Below, in pieces: positions 17,316 to 25,031 of a stretch of DNA of 64,000 nt; within the stretch, counting starts at the first letter, position 1; every line of letters begins with the position of its first letter. Source of the DNA: Streptomyces cylindrosporus (GTDB lineage: Bacteria; Actinomycetota; Actinomycetes; Streptomycetales; Streptomycetaceae); contig NZ_JALDAY010000003.1 of NCBI RefSeq assembly GCF_022698165.1, positions 1 through 64,000 on the forward strand. Direction: 5' to 3'. Position numbers and translations under genes: made by a program. Under the pieces are notes generated by a model. The model was not told the origin of the DNA. It worked only from the letters and a program-made list of their open reading frames with translations, and searched no databases.

Positions 17316-17640
17316 GGGGTTACGTAATCACGGTTGCGGCAACGGGAGATGCCCCGTCGGCCACTCCAGGGCGTCCCGGCGGGCACGCGCGCGTGTTCGC
17401 CGCGCGAGTGCCGGTGGGCGGAAGCCGAGGCCCGCCTGTCGAGCACGCGCGCGTGCACCGCCCGCGAACGGGCGAACCCGAGCCGAGGCCGCCCCGCCGG
17501 GCACGCGCGCGTACTCGCCCGCCGTCGGACGCGTGAACAGGAGCCGGGGCCGGTCCCGTCGCGCACGCGCGCCCTCCCGCACTCGCCGCCCGCTGACGAG
17601 TGAGCACGAGCCGAGGCCGGTCCGTCGCGCACGCGCGTGC
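17316..17640. repeat. Gene-free spacer made of five ~60-bp units with GCACGCGCGCGTGC cores
   Basis: The whole gap between the kinase and response regulator. Palindromic cores of the type GCACGCGCGCGTGC begin at 17383, 17443, 17501, 17563 (degenerate) and 17629, that is 58-66 bp apart. Most units also carry GAGCCGAGGCC. The last core ends directly at the kinase stop codon. Arg-rich frames through it look like composition artefacts, so I call no gene. Possible roles are mRNA structure, a protein-binding array, or neutral expansion. Confidence 0.8.
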
Positions 17641-18897
17641 TCACCCCCACGGCAGCCGGGCGCGGACGAGGAAACCGCCGCCCGCCTCCGCGCCGTGCTC
17701 CAGCCGGCCCCCGGCCAGCGTGGCCCGCTCGGTCAGTCCGATCAGGCCCTGCCCGGAGCCGGGGACGGGCGTCACGTCCCCCTCGGGGGCCGGGTTGCGC
17801 ACGGTCATGACAAGGCCGTCGCCGGGGCTGCCCTCGACGGTCACGGTGACCTCCGCGCCGGGTGCGTGCTTGCGGGCGTTGGTGAGGGCCTCCTGGGCGA
17901 TGCGGTAGGCGGTGCGGCCGACGGAGGCGGGGACGGCGGCGGGATCGCTCACGCGGTTGACGAGGGTGACCTTCATGCCGGCCTCGCGGGACTCGGTGAC
18001 CAGCGCGTCCAGGGCGGCGAGCGTCGGCTGGGGCCGGCCCGCGTCGTCCGGCTCGCCCGCCCGCAGTACGCCGATGATCTCCCGCAGGTCCTGCAGCGCC
18101 TCGTGCGCGCTCTCCCGGATGACCCCAGCCGCCCGCGCGACCTCCTCCCGGGGCGCGTCGGGCCGGAACTCCAGGGCGCCCGCGTGCACGCTGAGCAGGG
18201 TCAGCCGGTGGGCGAGGACGTCGTGCATCTCCCGGGCGATGGCCTCGCGGGCCAGCCGTTGCGCCTGCTCGGCGCGCAGCCGCGCCTCCGTCTCGGCACG
18301 CCGGGCCCGGTCCCGCAGGCTCACCATGAGCTGCCGCTTGGAGCGGACGAACATGCCGAAGACGACGACCGTGACGGCGAACAGCTCGGTGAACGCGACC
18401 GCCCCGGCGTACGGCAGGTCCGGGTCTGGGCGCATCCAGTAGAACAGCGGGATCAGGGCGAGCTGGGCGCCGCCGATCCAGGCGACGTACCGGAACGGCC
18501 GGTGCACGGCGAGGGTGAAGACGGCGATCATCGCGGCGCCGCCCGCCGTGTTCGACAGGAAGCCCACGGGGATCATGGCGACGGCGAGCCCGAGCGGCCA
18601 GCGGCGGCGCAGCCAGACCGCGGCGCAGGCCAGGGCGCCCAGCAGTTGGTCGAGGACGGCGAGGGAGTGCGGGGTGTGCGGGTCGTTGTTCAGGGTGTCG
18701 GCGGCGGCGAGGCCGATCGCCACGGCCAGCACGAAGCAGGTGAAGTCGACGATCCAGTCCCGCGCGGTGCGCCGGGGCCGTCCGGACCGGCCGGCGTCGG
18801 GGTCGATCTCGTGGAGCACGGCGGACGGGAACAGCCACCTGCGCCCCACGGTTCCCGGCCCGGCCGGCGTCGCCTCGTCATCGTTCACGGTCGACAA
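17641..18897 (-). CDS. Sensor histidine kinase (HPK7/HisKA_3 type)
   Basis: A 418-residue membrane kinase. Four to five hydrophobic segments span ~50-190, then HisKA_3 with REAIAREMHDVLAHRLTLLS (phosphoacceptor His225), followed by the HATPase_c domain (RIAQEALTNARKHAPGA, GSGQGLIGLTERATLAGG). It is of the NarX/DesK-like class that pairs with LuxR-type regulators such as its neighbour. The large N-terminal membrane region with short loops suggests sensing in or at the membrane; the signal is unknown. Confidence 0.94.
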   Translation of the reverse strand: MSTVNDDEATPAGPGTVGRRWLFPSAVLHEIDPDAGRSGRPRRTARDWIVDFTCFVLAVAIGLAAADTLNNDPHTPHSLAVLDQLLGALACAAVWLRRRWPLGLAVAMIPVGFLSNTAGGAAMIAVFTLAVHRPFRYVAWIGGAQLALIPLFYWMRPDPDLPYAGAVAFTELFAVTVVVFGMFVRSKRQLMVSLRDRARRAETEARLRAEQAQRLAREAIAREMHDVLAHRLTLLSVHAGALEFRPDAPREEVARAAGVIRESAHEALQDLREIIGVLRAGEPDDAGRPQPTLAALDALVTESREAGMKVTLVNRVSDPAAVPASVGRTAYRIAQEALTNARKHAPGAEVTVTVEGSPGDGLVMTVRNPAPEGDVTPVPGSGQGLIGLTERATLAGGRLEHGAEAGGGFLVRARLPWG

Positions 18898-19065
18898 ATC
18901 TACGCAGCACAGGGCCCGGGCACCTCTCCTCGCGCGGGATCCCCGACCAAAGTCGCGGCGCCTCAGACTTTCGGCGGCGGGCCCCGCGGGAAGCGGAACT
19001 TCCGTCGGACGCGCCTCGCCCCGCGGACGATGTGCGTGGGGGGTCCGCGGGGCGAGGGTCGTGCC

Positions 19066-19266
19066 ATGAAGCGGTTGCTGGAGCTACTCGGTCTCCTTGC
19101 CCTGGTACAGGGTGTGCTGGGCCTGCTGCACGAGTTCACCCACTGGCATGTGGGCCTCGTCCAGCGGCTCGGCTTCCTCGACGGCTACGGGATCTACGCG
19201 AGCGTCGCCCTGCTGGTGCTGGCGTTCGCGCTGTTCGCCGCCGCGGAGAGCCGGAAGTCCGGCTGA
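19066..19266 (+). CDS. Small two-helix membrane protein
   Basis: A 66-residue protein with two hydrophobic helices (LLELLGLLALVQGVLGLLHEF and YASVALLVLAFALFAA) joined by a short HWHVGLVQRLGF loop; the C-terminus is SRKSG. Such small proteins are conserved among Streptomyces, function unknown. The ribosome site is weak (GGGGCGAGGG well upstream). Coding choice rests on clean amphipathic composition. Confidence 0.65.
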   Translation: MKRLLELLGLLALVQGVLGLLHEFTHWHVGLVQRLGFLDGYGIYASVALLVLAFALFAAAESRKSG

Positions 19267-19283
19267 ACGCGGACCGGACTCCC

Positions 19284-19301
19284 GGCTGGTCGCGCCGTTC
19301 C
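19284..19301 (+). repeat. Dispersed 18-mer GGCTGGTCGCGCCGTTCC, copy 1
   Basis: Identical 18-mer to 63693-63710, in both cases shortly after a stop codon. From memory this is the core of a motif seen downstream of many Streptomyces genes (followed by CCCGCGCCCC-type hairpins); here the hairpin part is missing. Confidence 0.6.
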
Positions 19302-19334
19302 TGGCCGGCCGTGCCACCGAGCGGGGGAAGTCGC

Positions 19335-19721
19335 TCAGCAGCCGAAGTCGATCAGGTCGAACGTGACGTAGTGGTCCGCGGTGTAGTAGTCCTCCTGGTA
19401 CTCCTCACCGGTCACGATGCGACGGGCACCGCGCGTGGACGAACCGGGCGTCTTGACCGTGTACTCGTGGTAGTAGCCGGACGGCTGGGAGGGCAGGACG
19501 CCTTCCGAGTTGCGGAAGACGGTGCCGTCCTGCGAGTACGGGAAGGGGCCGCCCGAGTCGATCAGGTCGAGCGTGTCGTACGCCTGGGAGGGCAGGTCGC
19601 TGTAGCAGATGCTGCCGACAGCGGCGGACGCCGGAGTGGCTGCGACGGTGCCGCCCACGAGCAGGGCGGACAGAAGAGCGGCTGCGGCGCCGATGCGGGT
19701 GGCGCGTGGGGGGAATCTCAT
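19335..19721 (-). CDS. Secreted guanyl-specific ribonuclease (RNase Sa family)
   Basis: A 128-residue precursor. Start MRFPPRATRIG at 19721 gives a signal peptide ending around ATPASA. The ~96-residue mature part matches RNase Sa of S. aureofaciens from memory: DTLDLIDSGGPFPYSQDGTV, NSEGVLP (general-base Glu), GYYHEYTVKTPG, RGARRIVTGE (Arg residues) and EDYYTADHYVTF (catalytic His), with one Cys near each end for the disulphide. It cleaves RNA after guanosine outside the cell. No barstar-like inhibitor gene is visible nearby. Confidence 0.93.
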   Translation of the reverse strand: MRFPPRATRIGAAAALLSALLVGGTVAATPASAAVGSICYSDLPSQAYDTLDLIDSGGPFPYSQDGTVFRNSEGVLPSQPSGYYHEYTVKTPGSSTRGARRIVTGEEYQEDYYTADHYVTFDLIDFGC

Positions 19722-19853
19722 GCCCCACATGATGACGCGCGTAGACCGTGGCATGTCAATGACAACTCCGGAGATTTTCCCGGCAAGTCCGATGAGTTTT
19801 CCGGGAGTTAACGTGGGGCCGCGCGAGCGCACACGGCCCCCACGAGAGGTCCG

Positions 19854-20480
19854 TCAGGGGTTCTCCGGGAGCTCGTACGAGCCGTACTCGGGCCGCCCCG
19901 CCAGGTCGTACGTCTGGATGGAGACCCCGCCCGCGGTGACCCTGCCGCCGGTGTGGTGGAACCTGGTCGGTACGGCGCCCTCCGTGAAGAAGCGGCGGCC
20001 CGAGCCCAGCACCACCGGGAAGGTCGCCAGGTGGAGGGTGTCGACGAGGCCGAGCGCCAGCAGGGACTGCACCAGGGCGCCGCTGCCGTGCACCTGGAGC
20101 TCGCCGTCGGTGCGCTCCTTGAGGGCGGTGACCTCCTTGGCCAGGTCGCCGCTGATCACGGTGGTCGCGGACCACTCGGGGTCGGTGAGGGTGGACGAGG
20201 CCACGTACTTCGGCAGCGCGTTCAGCTGGGCGGCGATCCGGTTGGCCGGGTCGGTGATCTTCGGCCAGTACGAGGCGAAGATGTCGTACGTACGGCGGCC
20301 GAGGAGGAAGGCGGCGGGGTGTTCGAAGACCTCGGCGATGAACCGGCCGAAGTCCTCGTCGCCGTAGACGAAACTCCAGCCGCCGTGTTCGAAGCCGCCC
20401 CTGGTGTCCTCCTCGGGGCCGCCGGGGGCCTGGTAGACGCCGTCGAGGGTGACGAAGATCGTGGAGACGAGCTTGCCCAT
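19854..20480 (-). CDS. RibD C-terminal-domain (dihydrofolate reductase-like) protein
   Basis: A 208-residue stand-alone RibD_C-family protein. It begins STIFVTLDGVYQAPGGP and has the LLGRRTYDIFASYWP, LQVHGSGALVQSLL and PVVLGSGRRFF motifs of the bacterial dihydrofolate-reductase-like family. These bind NADPH, but most stand-alone members have unknown substrates. It is monocistronic. Confidence 0.88.
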   Translation of the reverse strand: MGKLVSTIFVTLDGVYQAPGGPEEDTRGGFEHGGWSFVYGDEDFGRFIAEVFEHPAAFLLGRRTYDIFASYWPKITDPANRIAAQLNALPKYVASSTLTDPEWSATTVISGDLAKEVTALKERTDGELQVHGSGALVQSLLALGLVDTLHLATFPVVLGSGRRFFTEGAVPTRFHHTGGRVTAGGVSIQTYDLAGRPEYGSYELPENP

Positions 20481-20554
20481 GATGGGTGCCTGCTTCCTGG
20501 TGCGGGGTCTGTTGTCATCACCTCAGACCGCGCGGGCCCCCGCAACTCATCGCT

Positions 20555-21367
20555 TCACCCGGCGTGGGTGGAGAACAGTCCTCCGGTCGGGCCCTGCTTG
20601 TCGCCGCCCTGGGCCTTCTTCAGGGCGTTGGCCAGGCTCTCGATGGTGAGGGACTGCAGGATCACCCGGCCGTTGCCCTCCAGGGTGGCCAGGGAGAGGC
20701 CCTCGCCGCCGAACACGGCGTTCATCATGCCCTGGCGGTTGAGGCCGCCGATGCGCTGGACGCCGTACTGGATGCCCTCCTCGAAGGCGACCACGCAGCC
20801 GGTGTCGACCTCGATGCGGCCGCCGAAGTCGGCCGGGTTCAGGTCGATGAAGTTGCCGGCGCCCGCGATGATCACCGTGCCGTGCCCGGTGAACTTCTCC
20901 AGGACGAAGCCCTCGCCGCCGCTCGTGCCGGTGCGGCCGCCCTGGAAGGCGATGCCGAAGTCGACGGTGGACTCGGCGGCGACGAAGGCGTCCTTCTCGG
21001 CGAACCACGCGCGCGTGCCGTCGAGTTCCAGGGCGCGCATCTCGCCAGGGAGCACGCCCGCGAACCCGACGGTGCCCTCGCCGCCCTGGGAGGTGAAGTA
21101 CTGGAACGCCAGCGACTCGCCCGCGAGCATGCGCTGGCCGACCTGCATGGCGGTGCCCATGGCCTGGCGCAGCATGCCGCCCATGCCGCCGCCGCCCTGC
21201 TGCTGGCCGCCGTTGTTGCCGGACGGGCCGGAGAGGCGGGTCTCCATGGTCACGTTCGTGGTCTTGAAGAGGAACTTGCCCGCCTCGCAGTACACGGTCT
21301 GCCCGGGGCGCAGGTTGACGACCGCCATCTGCATGGCGTTGCCGACGATCTCTTGCTGAAGTGTCAC
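20555..21367 (-). CDS. AIM24/TIGR00266-family protein
   Basis: A 270-residue protein of the AIM24 (DUF124) beta-sandwich family. Start GTG at 21367 (VTLQQEIVGNAMQ) matches the conserved N-terminus; the longer ORF upstream is non-conserved. It contains VYCEAGKFLFKTTNV, a Gly/Gln-rich loop (GGQQQGGGGMGG) and the C-terminal IEVDTGCVVAFEEGIQYGVQ repeat of the fold. Bacterial members have no firm function. Confidence 0.88.
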   Translation of the reverse strand: MTLQQEIVGNAMQMAVVNLRPGQTVYCEAGKFLFKTTNVTMETRLSGPSGNNGGQQQGGGGMGGMLRQAMGTAMQVGQRMLAGESLAFQYFTSQGGEGTVGFAGVLPGEMRALELDGTRAWFAEKDAFVAAESTVDFGIAFQGGRTGTSGGEGFVLEKFTGHGTVIIAGAGNFIDLNPADFGGRIEVDTGCVVAFEEGIQYGVQRIGGLNRQGMMNAVFGGEGLSLATLEGNGRVILQSLTIESLANALKKAQGGDKQGPTGGLFSTHAG

Positions 21368-21467
21368 GTGAGGAGAACGCCGGAGGTGGAGCAAAGAGTT
21401 CCGGCCGTACGACCTCGGTGTCCGTTCGCCGCCAGCGCCCTCGGGCGACGGCCGCTGGGATGGACCC

Positions 21468-22214
21468 ATGACAACCACTTACGGATCTCTGAACGGCAAG
21501 GTGGCCCTGGTGACCGGCGGCAGCCGGGGCATCGGCGCGGCGACGGCGCTGCGGCTGGCCAGGGACGGCGCGGACGTCGCGCTCACCTATGTGAACGGCA
21601 AGGGGGCGGCCGAGGAGGTCGTACGGCGGATCGAGGCGCTGGGGCGCCGGGCGGTGGCCCTGCGGGCGGACTCCGCGGTCGCGGACGAGGCGGCGGGCGC
21701 GGTGGAGCGTACGGCTCGGGCGCTGGGCGGGCTGGACGTGCTGGTGAACAACGCGGGGGTGGGGGTGCTCGGGCCGGTGGGCGAGCTGTCCCTCGCCGAT
21801 GTCGACCGGGTGCTGGCCGTGAATGTGCGCGGGGTGTTCCTGACCTCGCGGGCGGCGGCCTCCCGGATGGCGTCCGGGGGACGGATCATCACGATCGGCA
21901 GCTGTATGACGCAGCGGGTGCCGGGGCCCGGCGGGACGCTGTACGCGACCAGCAAGTCGGCGCTGATCGGCCTGACGAAGGCCCTCGCCAGGGAGCTGGG
22001 CGCGCGCGGGATCACGGCGAACATCGTGCATCCCGGACCGACGGACACGGACATGAATCCGGCGGACGGGCCGTACGCGGCGGATCAGGCGGCGATGACC
22101 GCGGTGGGCCGTTTCGGGACGGCCGAGGAGGTGGCGGCGACCGTCGCGTATCTGGCGGGGGCGGACTACGTGACGGGGGCAGAGTTCGCGGTGGACGGAG
22201 GCCACGCGGCGTGA
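21468..22214 (+). CDS. Short-chain dehydrogenase/reductase
   Basis: A 248-residue classical SDR: cofactor motif TGGSRGIG, NNAG, the catalytic Ser region IITIGSCMTQ, YATSK with Tyr/Lys, and HPGPTDTDMNP. The Arg/Gly pattern after the second strand suggests NADP(H) preference (weak inference). Substrate unknown; it is close to 3-oxoacyl-ACP reductase-like oxidoreductases. Followed by a perfect bidirectional terminator. Confidence 0.92.
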   Translation: MTTTYGSLNGKVALVTGGSRGIGAATALRLARDGADVALTYVNGKGAAEEVVRRIEALGRRAVALRADSAVADEAAGAVERTARALGGLDVLVNNAGVGVLGPVGELSLADVDRVLAVNVRGVFLTSRAAASRMASGGRIITIGSCMTQRVPGPGGTLYATSKSALIGLTKALARELGARGITANIVHPGPTDTDMNPADGPYAADQAAMTAVGRFGTAEEVAATVAYLAGADYVTGAEFAVDGGHAA

Positions 22215-22220
22215 GCACCA

Positions 22221-22260
22221 CGTGGGGCGCACCGGAAGTGTCGGACCGGTGCGCCCCACG
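22221..22260. terminator. Bidirectional terminator between SDR and allantoicase
   Basis: Perfect 15-bp inverted repeat CGTGGGGCGCACCGG / CCGGTGCGCCCCACG with a 10-base loop, between two convergent stop codons (22214 and 22269). Confidence 0.85.
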
Positions 22261-22268
22261 CGCGCGTG

Positions 22269-23384
22269 TCAGCCGCCCAGCTCCTGGTGCCGTGCCGCCA
22301 GCGTGCTCGCGCCCTGTTCCGTCAGGGAGCCGTACAGGCGCAGGCGGGAGATGCCGCCGTCGGGATAGATGTCCACGCGCGCGTGCGTGCCGATCGCCGG
22401 GGTCGGGAGGACGAAGCGGTGGTTGGTGTCGGGCTGGAGGCGGGTGCGCGGGAGGATCTCCGTCCAGTCGCCGCTCTCGCCGTCCTTCACCGACACCGAC
22501 GCCCAGCCGGCGCTGTTGCCCTTGAGGTACGCCGTGTCGATCTCGAGCGCGCGGATCTGCGACTGGGCGGCGAGGCGGTAGCGGATCCAGTCGTTGCCCT
22601 GGTCGCGGCGGCGGCGCGTCTCCCAGCCGTCGTCCATCTTGCGGGAGCGGCCGGGCTGGATGGTGTTGGTCGCCGGCGAGTAGAAGAGGTTGGAGGCGTC
22701 CTCGACCTGGCCGCCGTTCTCCAGGGCGACGACGTCGAAGGTGCCGAGCGTCTCCAGCCACTTCGGGTCGGGGACCACCTCGCCGTAGACCCGCAGGCGC
22801 GCGATGCCGCCGTCGGGGTGCTGGTTGACGCGCAGGTGTGTGAAGCGCTGTTCGACGGAGACGGCGAAGCCGTTCGCCGCGTGGCCGCCGACCGGGGTGC
22901 GCGGGACGAGCGTCGTCCACTTCACGTCGTCGCCGAGGAGTTCCTCGGGGGACGGGGAGCCCGCGACCGACGTGCCCTCGACCGACACCGCCTGCGGGTA
23001 GTTGCCGCGGAAGTGGGCCGTGTCGACGACGATCCCGCGTACGACGCCCGGCGCGCCGAGCCGTACCAGCGCCCAGTCGTGGTCCTCGGCCGTGGGCCAG
23101 GGGTGCTCGGCGGAGGCACCGCGCCGCCGCCGGGTCTCCCAGCCGTCCATGATCTTGCCCTTGTGCCCGAAGTGCTCGGGGTCGAACTCGGCCCGCTCGG
23201 ACACCAGCAGGTTCTCGCGCTGGGCGAAGAACTCGTCGTTGGCGGCGATGACTCCGGCGCCCAGCCGGCGGTCGGCCAGGTCGGCGTACTGGGTGAACGG
23301 GAAGTCGGCGGTGCGGTAGTCCGCGTAGGGGTCGCCGCCGCCGTAGGGGTTCGCGTCGCCGGTGAAGCTGGGTATCGCCGTCAC
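22269..23384 (-). CDS. alc: Allantoicase
   Basis: A 371-residue allantoate amidinohydrolase of the Alc type, hydrolysing allantoate to ureidoglycolate and urea. It contains two internally repeated allantoicase domains, each with a GWETRRRR motif (KIMDGWETRRRRG and KMDDGWETRRRRD), which is diagnostic. The start is GTG at 23384, 38 bp after the allantoinase stop, so it is the second gene of an allB-alc operon. The product ureidoglycolate still needs a lyase not present here. Confidence 0.95.
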   Translation of the reverse strand: MTAIPSFTGDANPYGGGDPYADYRTADFPFTQYADLADRRLGAGVIAANDEFFAQRENLLVSERAEFDPEHFGHKGKIMDGWETRRRRGASAEHPWPTAEDHDWALVRLGAPGVVRGIVVDTAHFRGNYPQAVSVEGTSVAGSPSPEELLGDDVKWTTLVPRTPVGGHAANGFAVSVEQRFTHLRVNQHPDGGIARLRVYGEVVPDPKWLETLGTFDVVALENGGQVEDASNLFYSPATNTIQPGRSRKMDDGWETRRRRDQGNDWIRYRLAAQSQIRALEIDTAYLKGNSAGWASVSVKDGESGDWTEILPRTRLQPDTNHRFVLPTPAIGTHARVDIYPDGGISRLRLYGSLTEQGASTLAARHQELGG

Positions 23385-23422
23385 GGTGATCAGGTCTGCC
23401 TTTCGAGGTCGATGGGTGGGAT

Positions 23423-24760
23423 TCAGTCGGTCCGGGTGAGCAGTCGCCCCTTCGGCTCGGTGAACTCGCCGTCCGCGACGATCCGTTCGCCGCGCAGCCA
23501 GGTCGACCGCACGACGCCGTACAGGGTCTTGCCGGCGTACGCGGTGACGCGGTTGCGGTGCTGGAGGGCCGCCGGGTCGACGGTGAAGGTCTCGTCGGGC
23601 GCAAGGACCGCGAAGTCGGCGTCGCGGCCGGCCTCGATGGCGCCCTTGCGGTCGAGTCCGACCAGTTCGGAGGTCCGCGACGACATCCACCGCACCACGT
23701 CCTCCAGGCCGTGCCCCCGTCGGCGGGCCTCGGTCCAGACGGCCGCCAGGCTCAGCTGGAGGCCGGAGATGCCGCCCCAGGCAGTCGCGAAGTCGGCGGT
23801 CTTCAGGTCGGCCGTGGACGGGGAGTGGTCGGTGACCACGCAGTCGATCGTGCCGTCGGCCAGCGCCTGCCACAGCAGGTCCTGGTTGGCGGACTCGCGG
23901 ATGGGCGGGCAGCACTTGAACTCGCTCGCGCCGTCCGGGACTTCCTCGGCGGTCAGGGTGAGGTAGTGCGGGCAGGTCTCGACGGTGAGCCGGACGCCGT
24001 CCGCCTTGGCCTGGGCGATCAGCGGCAGCGCGTCGGACGACGACAGGTGCAGCACGTGCACGCGCGCGTCGAGACGCTTCGCCTGGGCGATGAGCTGGGC
24101 GATCGCCGTGTCCTCGGCGTCGCGCGGGCGGGAGGCGAGGAAGTCGGCGTACTTGGGGCCGCCCTGCTGCGGGGCCGCCTCCAGGTGGTGCGGGTCCTCG
24201 GCGTGCACGATCAGCAGGCCGCCGAAGGAGGCGATCTCGGCCAGGGACCGGGCGAGCTGGTCCTGGTCCAGGTGCGGGAACTCGTCCACGCCGGACGGCG
24301 ACAGGAACGCCTTGAAGCCGAAGACGCCGAACTCGTGCAGCGGGCGCAGGTCCTTGACGTTGTCGGGCAGGGCGCCGCCCCAGAAGCCGACGTCGATGTG
24401 CGCCTTGTCGGCGGCGACTTCCCGCTTCGTACGGAGGTTGTCGACCGTGGTGGTCGGCGGGAGGGAGTTGAGCGGCATGTCGACGAGGGTGGTGATGCCG
24501 CCGGCCGCCGCGGCGCGCGTGGCGGTCCAGAATCCCTCCCACTCGGTGCGGCCCGGGTCGTTCACGTGCACATGCGTGTCGACCAGGCCGGGCAGCAGGA
24601 CGTCGTCGCCGAGGTCCTCCAGCCGGGCGCCCTCCGCGACGGGGGCGTCGTACGGCTGTACGGCCGTGATCCTGCCGTCGGCGACCTCGACCGAGGCCGC
24701 GCGCGTCCCCTCGGGCGTGATGACGCGCGTCGAGCGCAGCACCAGTTCTACGTCGGACAC
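23423..24760 (-). CDS. allB: Allantoinase
   Basis: A 445-residue cyclic amidohydrolase that opens allantoin to allantoate. Metal motif [16 protein letters not shown], the FKAFL carboxylated Lys, later His ([17 protein letters not shown]) and catalytic Asp in [12 protein letters not shown] start with GAGAGAGGGG upstream. First gene of the allB-alc operon, divergent from allR. A TTCC-N7-GGAA operator and a TCAAC-N5-GTTGA palindrome lie 48-79 bp upstream of its start. Confidence 0.97.
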   Translation of the reverse strand: MSDVELVLRSTRVITPEGTRAASVEVADGRITAVQPYDAPVAEGARLEDLGDDVLLPGLVDTHVHVNDPGRTEWEGFWTATRAAAAGGITTLVDMPLNSLPPTTTVDNLRTKREVAADKAHIDVGFWGGALPDNVKDLRPLHEFGVFGFKAFLSPSGVDEFPHLDQDQLARSLAEIASFGGLLIVHAEDPHHLEAAPQQGGPKYADFLASRPRDAEDTAIAQLIAQAKRLDARVHVLHLSSSDALPLIAQAKADGVRLTVETCPHYLTLTAEEVPDGASEFKCCPPIRESANQDLLWQALADGTIDCVVTDHSPSTADLKTADFATAWGGISGLQLSLAAVWTEARRRGHGLEDVVRWMSSRTSELVGLDRKGAIEAGRDADFAVLAPDETFTVDPAALQHRNRVTAYAGKTLYGVVRSTWLRGERIVADGEFTEPKGRLLTRTD

Positions 24761-24807
24761 CCCGACCCCTCTCTCTGCCGCCGTTGCTTCCGAGACACGG
24801 GATTTAC

Positions 24808-24822
24808 TTCCACGTAACGGAA
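24808..24822. promoter_or_regulatory. AllR-type operator TTCCACGTAACGGAA at the allB promoter
   Basis: TTCC-N7-GGAA palindrome ~50 bp upstream of allB. On the allB strand it follows directly on GTTGAA and is followed by TAAATC, so it would sit between -35- and -10-like boxes. A degenerate second copy (TTCCGAGACACGGGA) lies 20 bp away at 24788. Confidence 0.7.
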
Positions 24823-24839
24823 TTCAACGTTCTGTTGAA
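24823..24839. promoter_or_regulatory. Palindrome TTCAACGTTCTGTTGAA in the allB-allR intergenic region
   Basis: Perfect six-base arms with a 5-bp centre, abutting the AllR-type operator. The same TCAAC-N5-GTTGA form recurs just upstream of uraD (54391-54407). Candidate site of a second regulator shared by the two purine catabolic operons. Confidence 0.6.
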
Positions 24840-24908
24840 GGAGTCTTCACTCCCGCTTCCGCGTCGTCAAGGGCACACTTCTCCAGAGTGCTCCACACGC
24901 CTCCACTC

Positions 24909-24951
24909 TGGACGTTTCCACAAGGCGGAATTAGAATTCCGGCAAGCAGAA
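24909..24951 (+). promoter_or_regulatory. allR promoter with two AllR-type operators 21 bp apart
   Basis: -35 TGGACG (24909-24914), 17-bp spacer, -10 TAGAAT (24932-24937). The operator TTCCACAAGGCGGAA (24916-24930) fills the spacer and a second copy TTCCGGCAAGCAGAA (24937-24951) begins exactly 21 bp later, over the expected transcription start. This layout would allow autorepression. Confidence 0.75.
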
Positions 24952-25031
24952 CGTAGCTACGCACAACCGGGGAGTCAACCGACCGCCGGGTAGGCTTCTG
25001 CCCTTCCTGTCCGCCCCGAAAGGAACGCGCC

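Noticed and set aside
17320-17607. Possible small Arg-rich genes in the two-component spacer
   Set aside because: All frames on both strands are Arg/Ala-rich because of the repeated GCACGCGCGCG cores; no ribosome site or conserved feature.
24061-24075. Another GCGCGCGT-rich core as part of the 17.4-kb repeat family
   Set aside because: Short CACGCGCGCG strings occur by chance in several genes (also near 22380 and 29690) without the flanking GAGCCGAGGCC block.
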